This document shows positions 1 to 11,780 of a DNA stretch of 64,000 nt, piece after piece; the stretch's first letter is position 1; every line of letters begins with the position of its first letter. Source of the DNA: Thermothielavioides terrestris NRRL 8126 (lineage: Eukaryota > Ascomycota > Sordariomycetes > Sordariales > Chaetomiaceae); NCBI RefSeq assembly GCF_000226115.1, contig NC_016457.1, positions 1,488,001-1,552,000 on the forward strand, in the 5' to 3' direction. The notes under the pieces were generated by a model. It made no database searches. It saw only the letters and a list, made by a program, of their open reading frames with translations, and was not told the origin of the DNA. The translations under genes were made by a program, and so were the position numbers.

Positions 1-369
1 GGGCTGGGTGTTGGAGTCATAACCATCATAAAATACAATACACTGCGGGTTGGCGGCGGGTTGGCGGCGTTTGGATAACTGATGGTTGTCTCTGTTCTCC
101 TATGCGGAAACATATTCAGCCGGCCAGGGGTAGCAGTTTTGTGCGAGTTCCATCGACAGAGGCAAAACAAATCCCCAATGATCTAGAGACATTCTATTCT
201 CATTTCCCTGCGTGTTCTGCTTCCAACTCCAGAAGAAAGCTCGATGGTGATGCTCATCTCTTAGTGGCTAGTCTTATAAGTACATGCGCTAACGATAGCC
301 CGCGCCGTTCCGTTCCATAACCGGCCCCACCATCCATCCAGCCGGGCCACGGAAAGCGGATTCATCTCA
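1..369. other. Left flank, no gene recognised
   Basis: Ordinary-composition DNA up to the copia insertion. A 72-codon open frame (102-320, +) has no recognisable domain, signal peptide or splice partner and is not called. The last five bases (365-369, TCTCA) are the left copy of the target-site duplication of the adjacent retrotransposon; the sequence resumes at 7379. Confidence 0.6.
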
Positions 370-570
370 TATCACGTCAGGGGTAAGGGGCTCAGAGCTT
401 GGCACAGCGCACTGGCCATGGCTTCCCCACTCCTGGATATATATATACCACGCTCTGTTCAATCTTTAGCTCTCCTTTGTACTAGAACAACGCACTCTCT
501 CTTTACATTCCGATGCTCTACTACAATCCCACTGTTATATCTACACCTCGTAGCTCGCTATAGTATATCA
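370..570 (+). repeat. 5' LTR of the copia element
   Basis: 201 bp, aligned over its full length with 7173-7373. It begins TATCACG where the right copy begins TGTTACG, so the canonical TG terminus has become TA, and it ends in CA. Its outer end keeps more C/G than the right copy and its inner end keeps less. It contains the promoter-like ATATATATAT tract near 439-448. Confidence 0.92.
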
Positions 571-2589
571 GTTATAAGCCTAAGCGCTCTATAATTGTAT
601 ATAGCTAGTAACCTATAGTAAGCTCTCTCTCTCTCTCTCCTTTTTTTATACTCTATACCTCAATATAACAACTATCGAGAGTAGCTCAACTATTATACTC
701 TAGTCCTATGTAGATTGGACTAAGTAGTTTATAGAGCTTAAGCTTATAGCTACGAGCAATAGTATCTAGGACAAATGTAATCTAGATACTCTCGACGAGC
801 TTTAGAATAAGCGACTGAAAGTTCCTTTAGAGGATAAAGTAGTCGAAGAGCTTTGTAAGAAGCGTGTTAAGGAATTAAATGTCCTTATAGGCTAAGCCCT
901 AGCTCCTACTAAACAAAAGGTTACTACTAAGCTCGAAGCTATATATAAGGAATATCTTATATTTATAGCTATCTAGGAGAGTAGAATAAAGTTATATTTG
1001 TTTATCCTCTAGTAGATTATACACTCTATTTACCAACCTTTATTTAATGCTATATATATTATTATTTTAAACGCTAGACTTAGTAGTCTTTAAGCTCTTA
1101 TTTATAAGCTCTATAAATAGCTTACGCCCTTTGACACTCTTATTGAAGATTTAGCTATTTGACAATATATAATGGTACTATAAAAGGTGTATAGAGTAGG
1201 TGTCAACTTACGTAAATGGTACTACTTTTAGAATAAGGTGTACCTATATATAAAGAGCTTCGATATCCCTAAAGTAGTTGGACCTAGAGTATTTAAATAC
1301 CTTATCGAGGTAGTTGGTTACTAGATTACCCTAGACTAGGTTTGTTATTAGCTCTTTAAGATCAAGGTACTTAAGGCCTAGGGGCGTCCGATTCCTATTT
1401 TCAAAGAGCTAGGTGCTCGCCTTAGTATTTAGATCGACAATACTGCTACTAAAGGGCTTAGCTATAGTATATTTACCTCTTTAGGAGTAGCTTAAAGCAA
1501 TAGTTCTATAGATAGTATAGGCTCTTATAGCTCGAGGCTCTACTTATACCCTTATAAAGCTAATAGCAAATATAGGTAGAAGCTAGTAGAGTACTAGTTT
1601 CTTTAGATAGTAATCACTAGAGTAGAGAAGGGCCGCTATAAGCTTTTAGAAATATAGATTACTAAGATTAGGGAGCGCTTTAATGAACTAAAGTAGAATT
1701 CCCTTTAGAAGAGCCTCTAAAAGCGGTATAGCTCTAGCTATATAGAGTAGAGGAACTCTAGGTTAGCTTCTTTTAACAAGGTCGTCTATACTATTATCGA
1801 CCTAAGCCTCCTAGGCAAAGGAGCTTACTACTCGCTTATATTCTCAACTACTATTATCTACTAGCTCTTTTAAAGTATTCTCTTTAACAACTGTATTGCT
1901 TTATATATTGTCAACGATAAGAAGCTCCTAGTTCCTAGTACCTTTATACTATTAGGAGATAGTGACTATATAGAAGTAGATACTACTACTTTTCCTATTT
2001 TAGGAAGAGGAGAGTACATTATAAAAGGAATACTAGATAGAGAGTAGGGGAAAAGAACTATAGACCTCTATTTAAGGAATATCGCTATAGTAGAGGGCTT
2101 TTATACTAATATTATATTAGAGACTACTCTATATATAGCTAGTATCTAGTATTTAGGTCTAAACTACTCTCTATAGTATAGAATACTTAAGAAAAGTATA
2201 AAGGTTAAGTAGTTAGTTTATAAATTCAATATAGTTTTCTTTAAATTAAAGAACCTTTCCTTTTACTTTTATATTCTCTAACCTTTATAGAGCTTTGTAG
2301 GCCTAGTAACAGTGAATATAGTTGTTTATAAGGATAATATAAGGTTATATATATTATATACGCTTTAAAAGAGAGAAGATACTAAGGAGCTCTAGTATAA
2401 GAGATCTAGACATCTAGGTTAGAGAGCTCTTTAGGCATTGACGTAAAGTATAAAGAACGTTAAGATCTAAGGAACGTCGACAATCAAATATAAGGTATAT
2501 ACTCTATTATACATTAAGGAGTATAATACACTTTATAAAACAAAGTATTGCGTTTTATAGCTATTCTAGCGTATCTCCTAGGACCTCTT

Positions 2590-5500
2590 CTTATTCCCTC
2601 CTAGGTTTAATAGATCCTAATACCTCCTTATAATCAAGGACGAATTTAGTAGATGGATCTAGGCTTTTACGCTCTTCAACAAGGGTTAAACCGAGCTCTT
2701 TAACACTATTAGAGCTTTCGAACGCTAGGTTAAATAGCAATAGGGACTTAACGTCTATAAGATCCGCTAGGACAATGATATAGGAGTTATTATACTAGAA
2801 GATCGCTAACCAACAACTTACTAGCTCTAGGTATATAACGAAGGTATCGACTTAGAGCTTGTACCAATATATATATCGTAGCTAAATAGAGTGTTAGAGT
2901 ATATAGGATAAGTCTTATAGCTAAAGAGTATAAAGATACTTACTAATATAAACCTATCTACGAAGCTTTAGCTAGAGGGTATAAAGGCAGTGGCCTTCTT
3001 ATATACTATCTCGCCTAGCTATACTCACAGTCTTCGGAGCCTTAACAAGGTGCTCTATTCCTAGTTTAAGAACTACTTTCGCTAGTAGGAATCGACCTTC
3101 TACTAAGCGCTAACGGCGGATCTACGCCCTAACTAATCTAGGATCTTTATATATAGCTATAGAGTATACCCCTTAGATAAAGAGTATAAGGCTAGGTATT
3201 AGAAAAGAGAATTCAAAGTATAGCTATATAGGTGAATTAGGTACCTAGTTGGATATAGAGTATCTAACATTTACTATATCTAGGTACCTAAGCTCAATAA
3301 GGTTATTATAACGAAAAACGTAACGTTTAATAAAAGGACCTTTTACCATCTAGGTAAGGAAGAGCTTCTAGTTTATAAAGTTGCTATTATTAAAAATATA
3401 GTAGAGCACCTAGACAAAGGGGTTGAAGAGACCTAGGACACTAAATCGATTCTTTAAACGTTCTACGAACTTAAGTATAGAGGACCAACGCTAGAGTCTA
3501 TTACTATAGTTCTTAAGTATAAGAGTATACTATTAGGTTAAGACTTAGGGGTAGAGGAAACGTAGATATAGGGTAGACTCTTAACCCCTAAGATATTATT
3601 AGAACTATAGGCTTAGCTATAGAAAGAGCTTATAAACGGAAGTAATAACAGAAACAGGGGTCTAGTCGATAATTCTAGTGCTCTTCTAGAGACTAGTAGA
3701 GTATCTAAGGACCTTAGGCCAATAGTGGCCGTCCTATAAGGCGCCGCCCCTAGGAGCGAACGTAAGGCTTCTCCGTCTATAGAGCACCTAGCTCTATAAA
3801 GCAAATATAAGGCTTCTTCGCCTATAGAGTACCTAGCTCTATAAAACGACTATAAGGCATCTCTGCCTATAGAGCCTCTAGCTCTATAAAGTAAAGAAGA
3901 GGATATATTCTACAATATAGTAGAATATATAGTAGAGTAGGAAGCTTAGTCTATAAGGTATAAAGCTTTATAAATATAACTTTCGACCAATAAACTAGTA
4001 CTAAGTATACTAAAACCGCGATATAAACCTAAGGAGCCCCTTATACCTATAAAAAGGAGTATATAAATTTAGAAGCCTTCTATAAAAGTATATAAGAATA
4101 TAGCTCTAAATATAGCTTTAGAGCGTATATATATTTTCTTTATTAGGTTGTTAAAAATATAGGAAAACTTAAAGTTAAGGTTCTAGACTAATTATCTAGA
4201 TCCTACTCCTTAAGAAGCCTACAATAGCAACGAGACGCTCCTCCTTACATTTTAGGAAGGTATTAAGATGCTCTTCCTAGAGTCGTTCTAAACCCTATAT
4301 ACAGTGTTTACTACCGCCGTTGGCTAAATGCCAACGATACATTATAACACTAAGCTCCCCCCTCTCCTAAAGAGCTAAAGAGACTTAGAGAACTATAAGT
4401 ATAGGAAGGAGTTTAAAGTGGCTATATATAAGGAGATCTATAATTTAACGAGCAAAGGAATATAGTAAGAGATTAAGCGAAAGTATATAAAAACGTAGCC
4501 TCTACCCCTAAAATAGATATTCGACTATAAATTTAATAAGGATAGCAACCTTAAGAAATATAAGGCGTATATCTATATATAAAGCGATCTATAAGACACT
4601 ACTAATATTATAAATATATATATAGCTACCTTTGCTATATACTCTTTTTACACTGTTATAGTGCTTATAGTATACTTTGACTTTAAAGTGAAGCAATTCG
4701 ATATTAAGTAGGCGTTTTTAAATATAAAGAGGCTAGACGTAGAGCAGGTAACTTATAAGCTTCTAGATAGATTTAAGAAACCAAGGATCTGTATAGAGCT
4801 TCTAAAGGCTCTCTATAGGCTAAAGGACTCGCTGCTCTTATAGTATAATAAGCTTTGCAATGCTTTTAAAGAGCTTAGCTTACAACCCTCTATAGAAGAA
4901 CCTTGCCTATTCCTTAACCCTAAGAAGAAGATAATCCTTATCTTCTATATTAACGACTTCTTAGTAGTTTACTATTAAGATAATGCTATAGCTATAGAGT
5001 ATATTATAAAGGGTATTAAAGCGAAGTATAAGGTATATAAGTAGGGCGATATCGAGTACTTCCTTAGGATCAGAGTTATCTATAACTATAGAGTATATAA
5101 GATCTAGCTTATATACAACTAGTATATTAAGAAGATTATAAAGAAGTATAGTCTCTCTAATATTATAAGTGCTCTAGCTATCCCTCTTCTTATAGAGGAG
5201 CTTTGTAAGTTTAAAGGAGAAGTGTCCCCTAAGTAGGTCAAACTATACTAAGAGCTTATAGGCTCGATCCTCTACTCTATAGTTATAATCCAACTAGACG
5301 TCGCGTTTATAGCTATAAAGCTCTCCTAGTTCCTAATAAATCTAGGACTAGAGTATATCAAAGTAGTAAAACAAGTTATTTAGTATCTATATACTATACG
5401 CTTCTTTAGTATATAGTATAGGAGTAAGAGCATTTACTAGGTACTTTAGATTATATCTAATGTATTATATAGGGATAATCTAGATATACAATGCTCTTTA

Positions 5501-5850
5501 TAGGGTTATATTATAATACTCTTTAGAGGGTTGATCTTCTAGAAGGCTATATAGTAAAATACTGTCACTATATCTTCTACTAAAGCAGAGTTAAAAGCTT
5601 TGTCACTTACTATAGCTAAGACAATTGCCCTAAAGTACTTATTTAAGGACCTTACGTTTAAGATTAGAGAGCTTTAAAGGATCTTCTATAACAATTAGCA
5701 AACGATTTAGCTTATAGTAGAAAAGTATATAAAGATCAATATTCGCCTACACTATATAGATATTTATAATATATAGCTTCGCTAGGAGTATTAGAATAAG
5801 TAGTTTAATATACTCTACCTCCCTATTATATAGATGCCTATAGACGGTTT
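2590..5850 (+). pseudogene. Degenerate copia pol (integrase, reverse transcriptase, RNase H)
   Basis: Remnants are read on the plus strand. Integrase core: near 2640-2690 the frame gives DEFSRWI followed by a stop and AFTLFNKG, matching the region around the first catalytic Asp of copia integrases. Reverse transcriptase: near 4694-4725 QFDIK, a stop, then AFLN corresponds to the conserved D-V-K-x-A-F-L motif. At 4943-4957 FYIND stands where the YVDD catalytic motif is expected, so the first catalytic Asp has become Asn by a G-to-A change. RNase H: near 5570-5600 the stretch TISSTKAEL matches the conserved S-T-x-A-E motif. The stops are TAG/TAA at expected Trp or Gln positions. This is a pseudogene with no intact frame. 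Boundaries are approximate, and the gag and protease remnants upstream (about 700-2500) could not be placed. Confidence 0.85.
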
Positions 5851-7172
5851 AACGAAATAGCTCTTAAAGTAGAAGTTCAAGCACTTTTATACTCTATTAA
5901 ACCTTTAAGATATACGTTAGACAAGAAAAGAGTAGGGGAGTTAACTCTCTTCTTTATAAGGACTATCTACTACTGCTATTCTATACTCTTACCCTATATA
6001 TTCTAGTAATTAATAAGCTCTATTATCGCTACCTTTCCCTAAAGCTAAAGGATCCTTACCTATATCTCTAACCGCTTTACTAGCTCTATTGTCTATATAA
6101 CAACCTACTCTAGTTCCTAGTTATTAATCAATTTATTGCTCTTTACCTATTTAGAGAGCACCTCCTACACCTTACTCTCTATCAACGCTATAGGCGTGAA
6201 ACTAAGGGGATTATCTAGGGCTCTACCCTAGGCGACTATAGGGACCTCCTACGCCTACTACTAAAGCTACTCCTCTATAAGCTCTGCTATATCTATATCC
6301 TCTTGCTCTCCCTCCTCCTCGACCTCTTAGGGATTGTTCAAGAGTATATAAAGCGTAAGACGAATCTTCTTTATAGCCTATTCGGTATTAGATAGAGGGT
6401 ATAGAGTAGTAGATAGTAGAGACTTACCTTCTAGTCGAAGTTGTTGATAGCTATAGTCAAAGTTTATATCTTCTCTATAGTAGTAGGTAGAATCGGCTTA
6501 TAGCTATAGTTAAAGCGTTTATAGTACTAGTAGTATATACTATAGCTATTATAGTTGTAGTAGGTTCTATTGTAGGAGCCTATAAAAGTAATATATATAT
6601 AATCTAGGTATAGGATCTTATACTCTATAGTCATTTGTAGTATATAACTAGGGGGTATATTAGGGCAATATAGTAGTAAATTAGAAAGAAGAGTATATAA
6701 TTTATTTGACTAAGGGACTATAGCGCTAGTTGGAAGAAGGTATAGTAGACTCTTTAAAAGTGGTATATAAAGTAGTAGATTCTACTACAAGCTCTTTAGC
6801 ATTGTTACCCTTCTTTAAAGGGGTAGACGAAAGTATAGACAATTTATCTAAAAAGATATCAAAGTATAGAGGTATAGTAGTCTTATACGCTTTAGGGAAC
6901 TAGGAATAGTAGTAGTAGTAGCTACTATATATATAAATAAGAAGATATATATAGGAAGAAGGAAGCTTGAGCTCCTATAGATAGGAATTTATATCTCCCC
7001 TAGATCTAAGCGCTCTAATTAGCTAAAATTGTACTTTAGAATTTCTTATAGCCTTATACAACCTACTCCTATATAACCTACTGTTTATAAGGATTTCCTA
7101 TATTCTGGCTTTTCGTAGTTCAGTTGTTCAACTCATATATATTCAAGCGCTCTGTTAAACAACTGGGGGGTG

Positions 7173-7373
7173 TGTTACGTTAGGGGTAAAGGGCTTAGAG
7201 CTTGGTATAGTGCACTGGCCATGGCTTCCCTACTCCTGGATATATATATACTACGCTCTGTTTAGTCTTTAGCTCTCCTTTGTACTGGAACAACGTACTC
7301 TCTCTTTGTATTCCGATGCTCTACTACGATCCTACCGTTGTATCTACACTTCGTAGCTCGCTGTAGCGTGTCA
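7173..7373 (+). repeat. 3' LTR of the copia element
   Basis: 201 bp copy starting TGTTACG and ending GTGTCA, followed by the target duplication TCTCA (7374-7378). The differences from the left LTR are almost all C-to-T or G-to-A transitions. Confidence 0.92.
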
Positions 7374-7901
7374 TCTCAACTCCCGTATCCAGGATCCCGG
7401 CCAAGCGCTTTACGAGCCTATAACGTATTCGCGGGGTGCGTAGCTGTGTTCGGTGCAGAATTGGTAATTCTCATTAAGGCCGGCCTTTCTTGGACAGCCG
7501 GATCGAATCTCTGTTCTTATATTCGGGACATCGGGGGAGCAAGCACCCGAGAGAGAGATCAGGCGACGGGAACACACACACCGAGCACCAACATAACGGG
7601 GTGGGATACACTTTGCGTCCTGCGCGGGCGGGCGGCTGTCATATTTGCACGAGGACGCATAATCAGGGCCTGTTTCGAAGAAAAACAGCGAAGCCCTCTC
7701 TGTCTTTTTTTTTTTCTAGATAGAAACCAGTGCCGCCAAGCTCCGTCATCTCCCTCACGCGACCCCCAACACCAAGCCGAGATATCTCCGGCTCGAAGCA
7801 AAAGACAGCTACAACAACCCAAGCCACCCCAAGACCCGGGCAACGCCACCACCAACGCCTCACCCAAACAGACCCAAACCGGAATTGTATCCGCACCACC
7901 G

Positions 7902-8481
7902 ATGCCCTCCATCAACGACAACAAGCACAACGAGGCGACCGACGCCTCCTGGGAAGCCACGCGCGGCGCCGTCTACGGCGCCGTCAAGTGGGGCGTGGCG
8001 AGCGCCCTGCTCGGCGGCCTGGGCTACGTGCTGTCGCCCGTGTACCGGGGGCTGACGATCCAGTTCAAGGTGTACGTTCCGTCTTCCTCGTTCCCATCCA
8101 CTCCCCTTTCCTTCTTTTCCTCTCTCTCTCTCTCAACTCTACAATTGCGATACGATATCCTCTACGTCCTTCTATCCTGCTCTCTCCTATGAAGTGATGG
8201 GGAGTGGAGTTGGGAGTTGGGGGTTGGGATTTTTGGGAGAGGGGGGGGCTTTCATTGGTTCGTGGTCTATCAATGCACAGCGCTGATTCCGGTCCGGCTT
8301 TCTGGTTTGATTCGCGTGCAGCTACCTGCAGATGTCGGGGATGGTGCTGGGCAGCATGATCGAGGCGGACCGGCGGCTAAGGCAGTACGAGGCGCGGATC
8401 AGGATGCAGAGGCGGCTGGCGACGGAGCAGGCTTACTGGCAGAGCATTGAGAGGGAGTTAGGGAAGGATGAGGATGAATGA
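7902..8481 (+). CDS. Small Rcf/HIG1-like mitochondrial inner-membrane protein
   Basis: Two exons, 7902-8071 and 8322-8481, give 109 residues. The 250 bp intron has donor GTACGT and acceptor GTGCAG and splits a Val codon. Residues 24-46 are small and hydrophobic and could form a membrane hairpin. They are followed by the S-P-V-Y-R stretch and the segment MVLGSMIEADRRLRQYE, which resembles the part of yeast Rcf2/Rcf3 that associates with cytochrome c oxidase and respiratory supercomplexes. The C-terminus is charged and helical. If this is right, the protein acts in the mitochondrial inner membrane on oxidase assembly or activity. The gene starts 528 bp after the copia LTR, so its promoter lies next to the insertion, and it converges on RFC4 with 208 bp between stop codons. 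Exon structure is secure; the family assignment is from remembered conservation and is moderate. Confidence 0.62.
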
Positions 8482-8689
8482 GAGCTGATGGTTGACGAGG
8501 GAGGGGTTTGGGAGGAAATGCCGGGCGTGTAAGTTGGATAAGACGGGAAAGTTGATTAGCCGTGGGGGGGGCGTAAGAGATAGGCGGGCTCGCTCTCGCG
8601 GCTTGTAAGAATACATCACGCCGTTCATTCGATTCACATCTTGAGGCGGAGGAGGGAACGCCATGGGGTATCTTGGTATATTGGCCTCG

Positions 8690-9900
8690 TCACTTCGTCG
8701 GCAGCTCAAACTTCTTCGGGTCCATATTCAGCTTGCACAGCCGGGCCACGCAGCCGCTGAGCTGCAGCAGGGTCTGCACGCCCTCCAGGATCTTCATGTG
8801 GGTGAAGCCGATCTCCTTGATGAACTCGAGCTTGGCGTGCTCGCTCAGCGTGGGGATCGTCTTGGTCACCTTGAACATGGTGCTGATGATGTCGTGGCTC
8901 GAGTAGCCCAGGTTCCAGAGCTCGCGCAGCGAGTCGAGCGCGGCGTCGATGTTGCCCTCGTAGCACGCCTTGAGCATGGCCTGCACCTTGATCGGGTGCG
9001 GCGAGTCGACCACCTTGAAGACGTTGTCGCCCGAGACGAAGCCGAAGCCGGCGTGGGTCGACTGCAGGTTGTTGATGGCCTGGCGCATGTCGCCCTCGGC
9101 GCTGAAGACGAGCGCCGCCAGCCCGTCGTCGCTGTACTCGACCTTCTCGGCCTCGATGATCTGCAGCAGCCGCTTGACCACCTGGGCGTCGGTCAGCTTG
9201 GCGAACCGCAAGATGGCGCAGCGCGACTGCAGCGGCTCGATGATTTTGTTGGACTGGTTGCACGCAAACGCGAAGCGCGTTGTATTCGAGTAGATCTCCA
9301 TCGTCCGCCGCAGGGCCTGCTGCGCGCCCGAGGTCATGCTGTCCGCCTCGTCGAGGATCACGATCTTGTGCCGCCCCGCGGGGAGAGTGACCTTCTTCTG
9401 CGCGAACCCCTTGATTCGTTGCCGGACCACTTCGATGCCTATGGTACTGACTGGTCAGAAACAACGTTCTGGTAGGGCTGGGAAACACAGACGGGACCGA
9501 ACCTCTCTCGTCACTGGCATTCAGCTCCAACACGGCCTCCTTGTATGAATCGCCCAGTAATTGCCTTGCCAGGCAGAGAACGCTGGTCGTCTTGCCAATA
9601 CCGGGCATCCCCGAGATGATGAGGTGCGGCATGTTGCCATCGCGGGCAATGATCTTTAACCGCTCGATCGTCTCTGTGTTGCCGACAACGTCGTCGAGGA
9701 AAACGGGTCTGTACTTTTCTACCCTGAGAAGCGGGAAATCAGCACGATCGGCTTCGCAAGCTGGCCCGGTCGGCTCTGTTCTGCACCACTCACCATGGCA
9801 GCTCGTACGCGGGGCTGTCATCTGCATTCGCATGGGCAGTGACGGCTTTGTACGCCGCGGTGGACGACTCGCCCTTCACTTCAGCCCTCACTGCTGGCAT
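8690..9900 (-). CDS. RFC4: Replication factor C subunit 4 (clamp-loader AAA+ ATPase)
   Basis: Three exons on the minus strand (9794-9900, 9503-9723, 8690-9438) encode 358 residues. The introns are 70 and 64 bp with GTGAGT and GTTCGG donors. The ATP-dependent RFC pentamer opens PCNA and loads it at primer-template junctions in the nucleus. Visible motifs: ELPWVEKYRP before the AAA+ domain (about 33-42), Walker [10 protein letters not shown] (74-82), LNASDERG (103-110), the DEAD Walker B box (139-142), the SRC arginine-finger motif (181-183) and the [12 protein letters not shown] sensor-2 region. Length and motif order are normal for a small RFC subunit. Small-subunit number 4 is preferred because of the [11 protein letters not shown] and [19 protein letters not shown] signatures. 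The ATG at 9900 is the start that joins in frame, through the 70 bp intron, to the conserved W-V-E-K-Y-R-P. The gene is convergent with the Rcf-like gene. Confidence 0.95.
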
Positions 9901-10249
9901 TGTGATTGTGCGTGTGGCTGACTGATGTTAACCGTCCAAATGGGTAGGAACAGTGTGGCGGGCTGGTGGGTTGCCTGAGAGTCAGGCCCGTGCCAACCAC
10001 GACGCGTGTTGAGACGCGTTCGCATTAAGTGCTTTTCGCACAACCCTAACCCTTGAGACTTGCCTTCCCGAGTCGAACACATCGAGTCAAAGGAACATGC
10101 AGATCTCTATGTCGGGAGACATGCAGCAGTCAAGAGGCCATGAGATTCAATATATTGTATCACTGTATTTCTTATATGTTGTAAATCTTATCATTAGGTA
10201 TGTACGTCTATGGTCATGGTCCTCGACCCCGTTGCAAGGCTTCCCCCCT
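9901..10249. other. Intergenic region between RFC4 and ARG7
   Basis: Contains the 5' leader and promoter of RFC4 and the 3' end of the acetyltransferase gene, which lie head to tail on the minus strand. An AT-rich stretch (10145-10200) probably holds the transcript end of the upstream gene. No other gene was seen. Confidence 0.6.
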
Positions 10250-11780
10250 CTACGTGCGATAATCGCCGTTGATGGTGCTGCATCTCCAAGTCAGCCAACA
10301 ACTCAACCTTGGGGGCTAGCATTCACTCACATGTACTCGTGGCTGTAGTCGCAGGTCCAGTACGTAGCCTGCTTGTTGCCCATGCCCAGCCTGACGAGAA
10401 TCTCGAGGTCTTCGAGCTCCAGGATCTCAGCAGCCCTCGCCTCGTCAACCTGCTCCGGCTCGCCGTTGACCAGGAGCTTCAGCTCAGCCGTGCCGTCTGT
10501 CGGGATGAAAGAAACGTTGGTCTTCTCCGGGGCGATGGGAACCTCGTTGATGGGCTGTCCTGGCTCAGATATAAGCGAGTAACCGATGGCACATGTTATG
10601 CGGCCCCTACACTTCATGTCAGTAAAACCAAAAGAGTTTCTGCAGCATGTTTCTCCAACATAGACGGCAATACGCACCAGTTCGCGTCCTTGCCATACAG
10701 CGCCGTCTTGACAAGCGGCGACCGGGCGATGGTGCTGGCAACCCGGCGGGCCGTCTCCTCGCTGGCCGCCTCGGTCACGCGGATGGTGACGAACTTGGTG
10801 GCGCCCTCGCCGTCGCGCACCACGAGCTGCGCCAGCGCGGCCGCGAAGTCGGTCAGCACGGCGCGGAAGGCGTCCAAGTCCGGCGTGCCGGCCGCCACCT
10901 CCCTGCCGCCGGCGAGCCCGTTGGCCAGCAGCGCGATCGTGTCGTTGGTCGACGTGTCGCCGTCGATGGTGATGCTGTTGAACGAGCGGTCGACGGCGTG
11001 CTTGAGCACCGACGGCAGGGCGGCCGGCGAGACGGGCGCGTCCGTCGCGATGACGCCCAGGAGCGTGGCCATGTTGGGGTGGATCATGCCGGCGCCCTTG
11101 GTCATGCCCGCTATCCTGTACTCGACGGCCGGCGACGAAGGCAGGGTGAAGGTGCGGGACATGAGCTTCGGGAAGGTGTCGGTGGTGCAGATGGCCTTCG
11201 CGGCTGTCAGCCAGTGCTCGTGGGACCCGCCCAGAGCCTGGTGCGCGGCCGGGACCTTGTCGAGGATCTTGTCGATGGGCAGGCGCTGGCCGATCACGCC
11301 GGTGCTCATGACGATGGTGCTGTCGGTCTGGCCGATGCACTTATCGGCCTCCTGTGCCATCTTGGCGGCATCCTCCAGGCCGCCCTTGCCAGTGACAGCA
11401 TTGGCGCAACCCGAGTTGATGATGACGCCCTGGATGCCCCGGTTGCCCTTTTTCTGGAGGAGGCTCCTGCTGAAAGTGACGGGGGCCGCCTGGAACTTGT
11501 TCTTGGTGAAAACCGCGGCGGCCGCACAGGGCACATCCGACGTCAGCAGGGCCAGGTCGGGCTTCGTTTTGTTGCTCGGCTTGACTCCGACGACGGTGCC
11601 GGACGTCTTGAAGCCGAGCGGATATGTGCCCTGGGTCGGGACGTACTTCTTCTTGGCGGCCGGGATCGAGCCGTTGGGCGGCGTCGAGTACGCCCGCGAC
11701 GGCGTGCGGCCGACGTAGCGGGCTACCTGCACGCGCGATTGCCTCAATTGGCTCAGCAAACAGCCGTGGAAGCCCGCCAT
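10250..11780 (-). CDS. ARG7: Arginine biosynthesis bifunctional protein ArgJ (ornithine acetyltransferase / N-acetylglutamate synthase), mitochondrial
   Basis: Three exons (10678-11780, 10331-10606, 10250-10277) encode 468 residues. The enzyme moves acetyl from N-acetylornithine to glutamate, sustaining the acetylated ornithine cycle in the mitochondrial matrix. The N-terminus (about 1-33) is Arg/Ser-rich and lacks acidic residues, a typical presequence. [11 protein letters not shown] (about 121-131) and [14 protein letters not shown] (228-241) are family signatures; the precursor is expected to cleave itself before Thr239, which becomes the nucleophile of the beta chain. The last exon is only 28 bp and supplies the conserved end TINGDYRT; without it the frame would stop right after HEYM. 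The ATG at 11780 has a strong ACCATGG context. In-frame ATGs at 11786 and 11852 are alternatives, but the longer form would put acidic residues into the presequence. The gene is divergent from the Derlin gene. Confidence 0.95.

Larger units (their letters stand above)
370..7373 (+). mobile_element. Ty1/copia-type LTR retrotransposon, RIP-inactivated
   Basis: A complete 7,004 bp element bounded by two 201 bp LTRs and by the 5 bp duplication TCTCA at 365-369 and 7374-7378. A polypurine tract (about 7161-7172, with a run of six G) lies directly before the right LTR, giving plus orientation. Degenerate integrase, reverse transcriptase and RNase H motifs appear in that order, and integrase before reverse transcriptase is the copia arrangement. 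Every frame is closed by many TAG/TAA codons where Trp or Gln would be expected, so the element cannot encode functional proteins. The AT-rich, TAG/CTA-rich composition is typical of RIP. Element and orientation are secure; subfamily is not assigned. Confidence 0.93.

Noticed and set aside
8663..9475. Plus-strand frame of 270 codons opposite RFC4
   Set aside because: It is antisense to secure RFC4 exons; GC-rich codon use leaves the opposite strand open.
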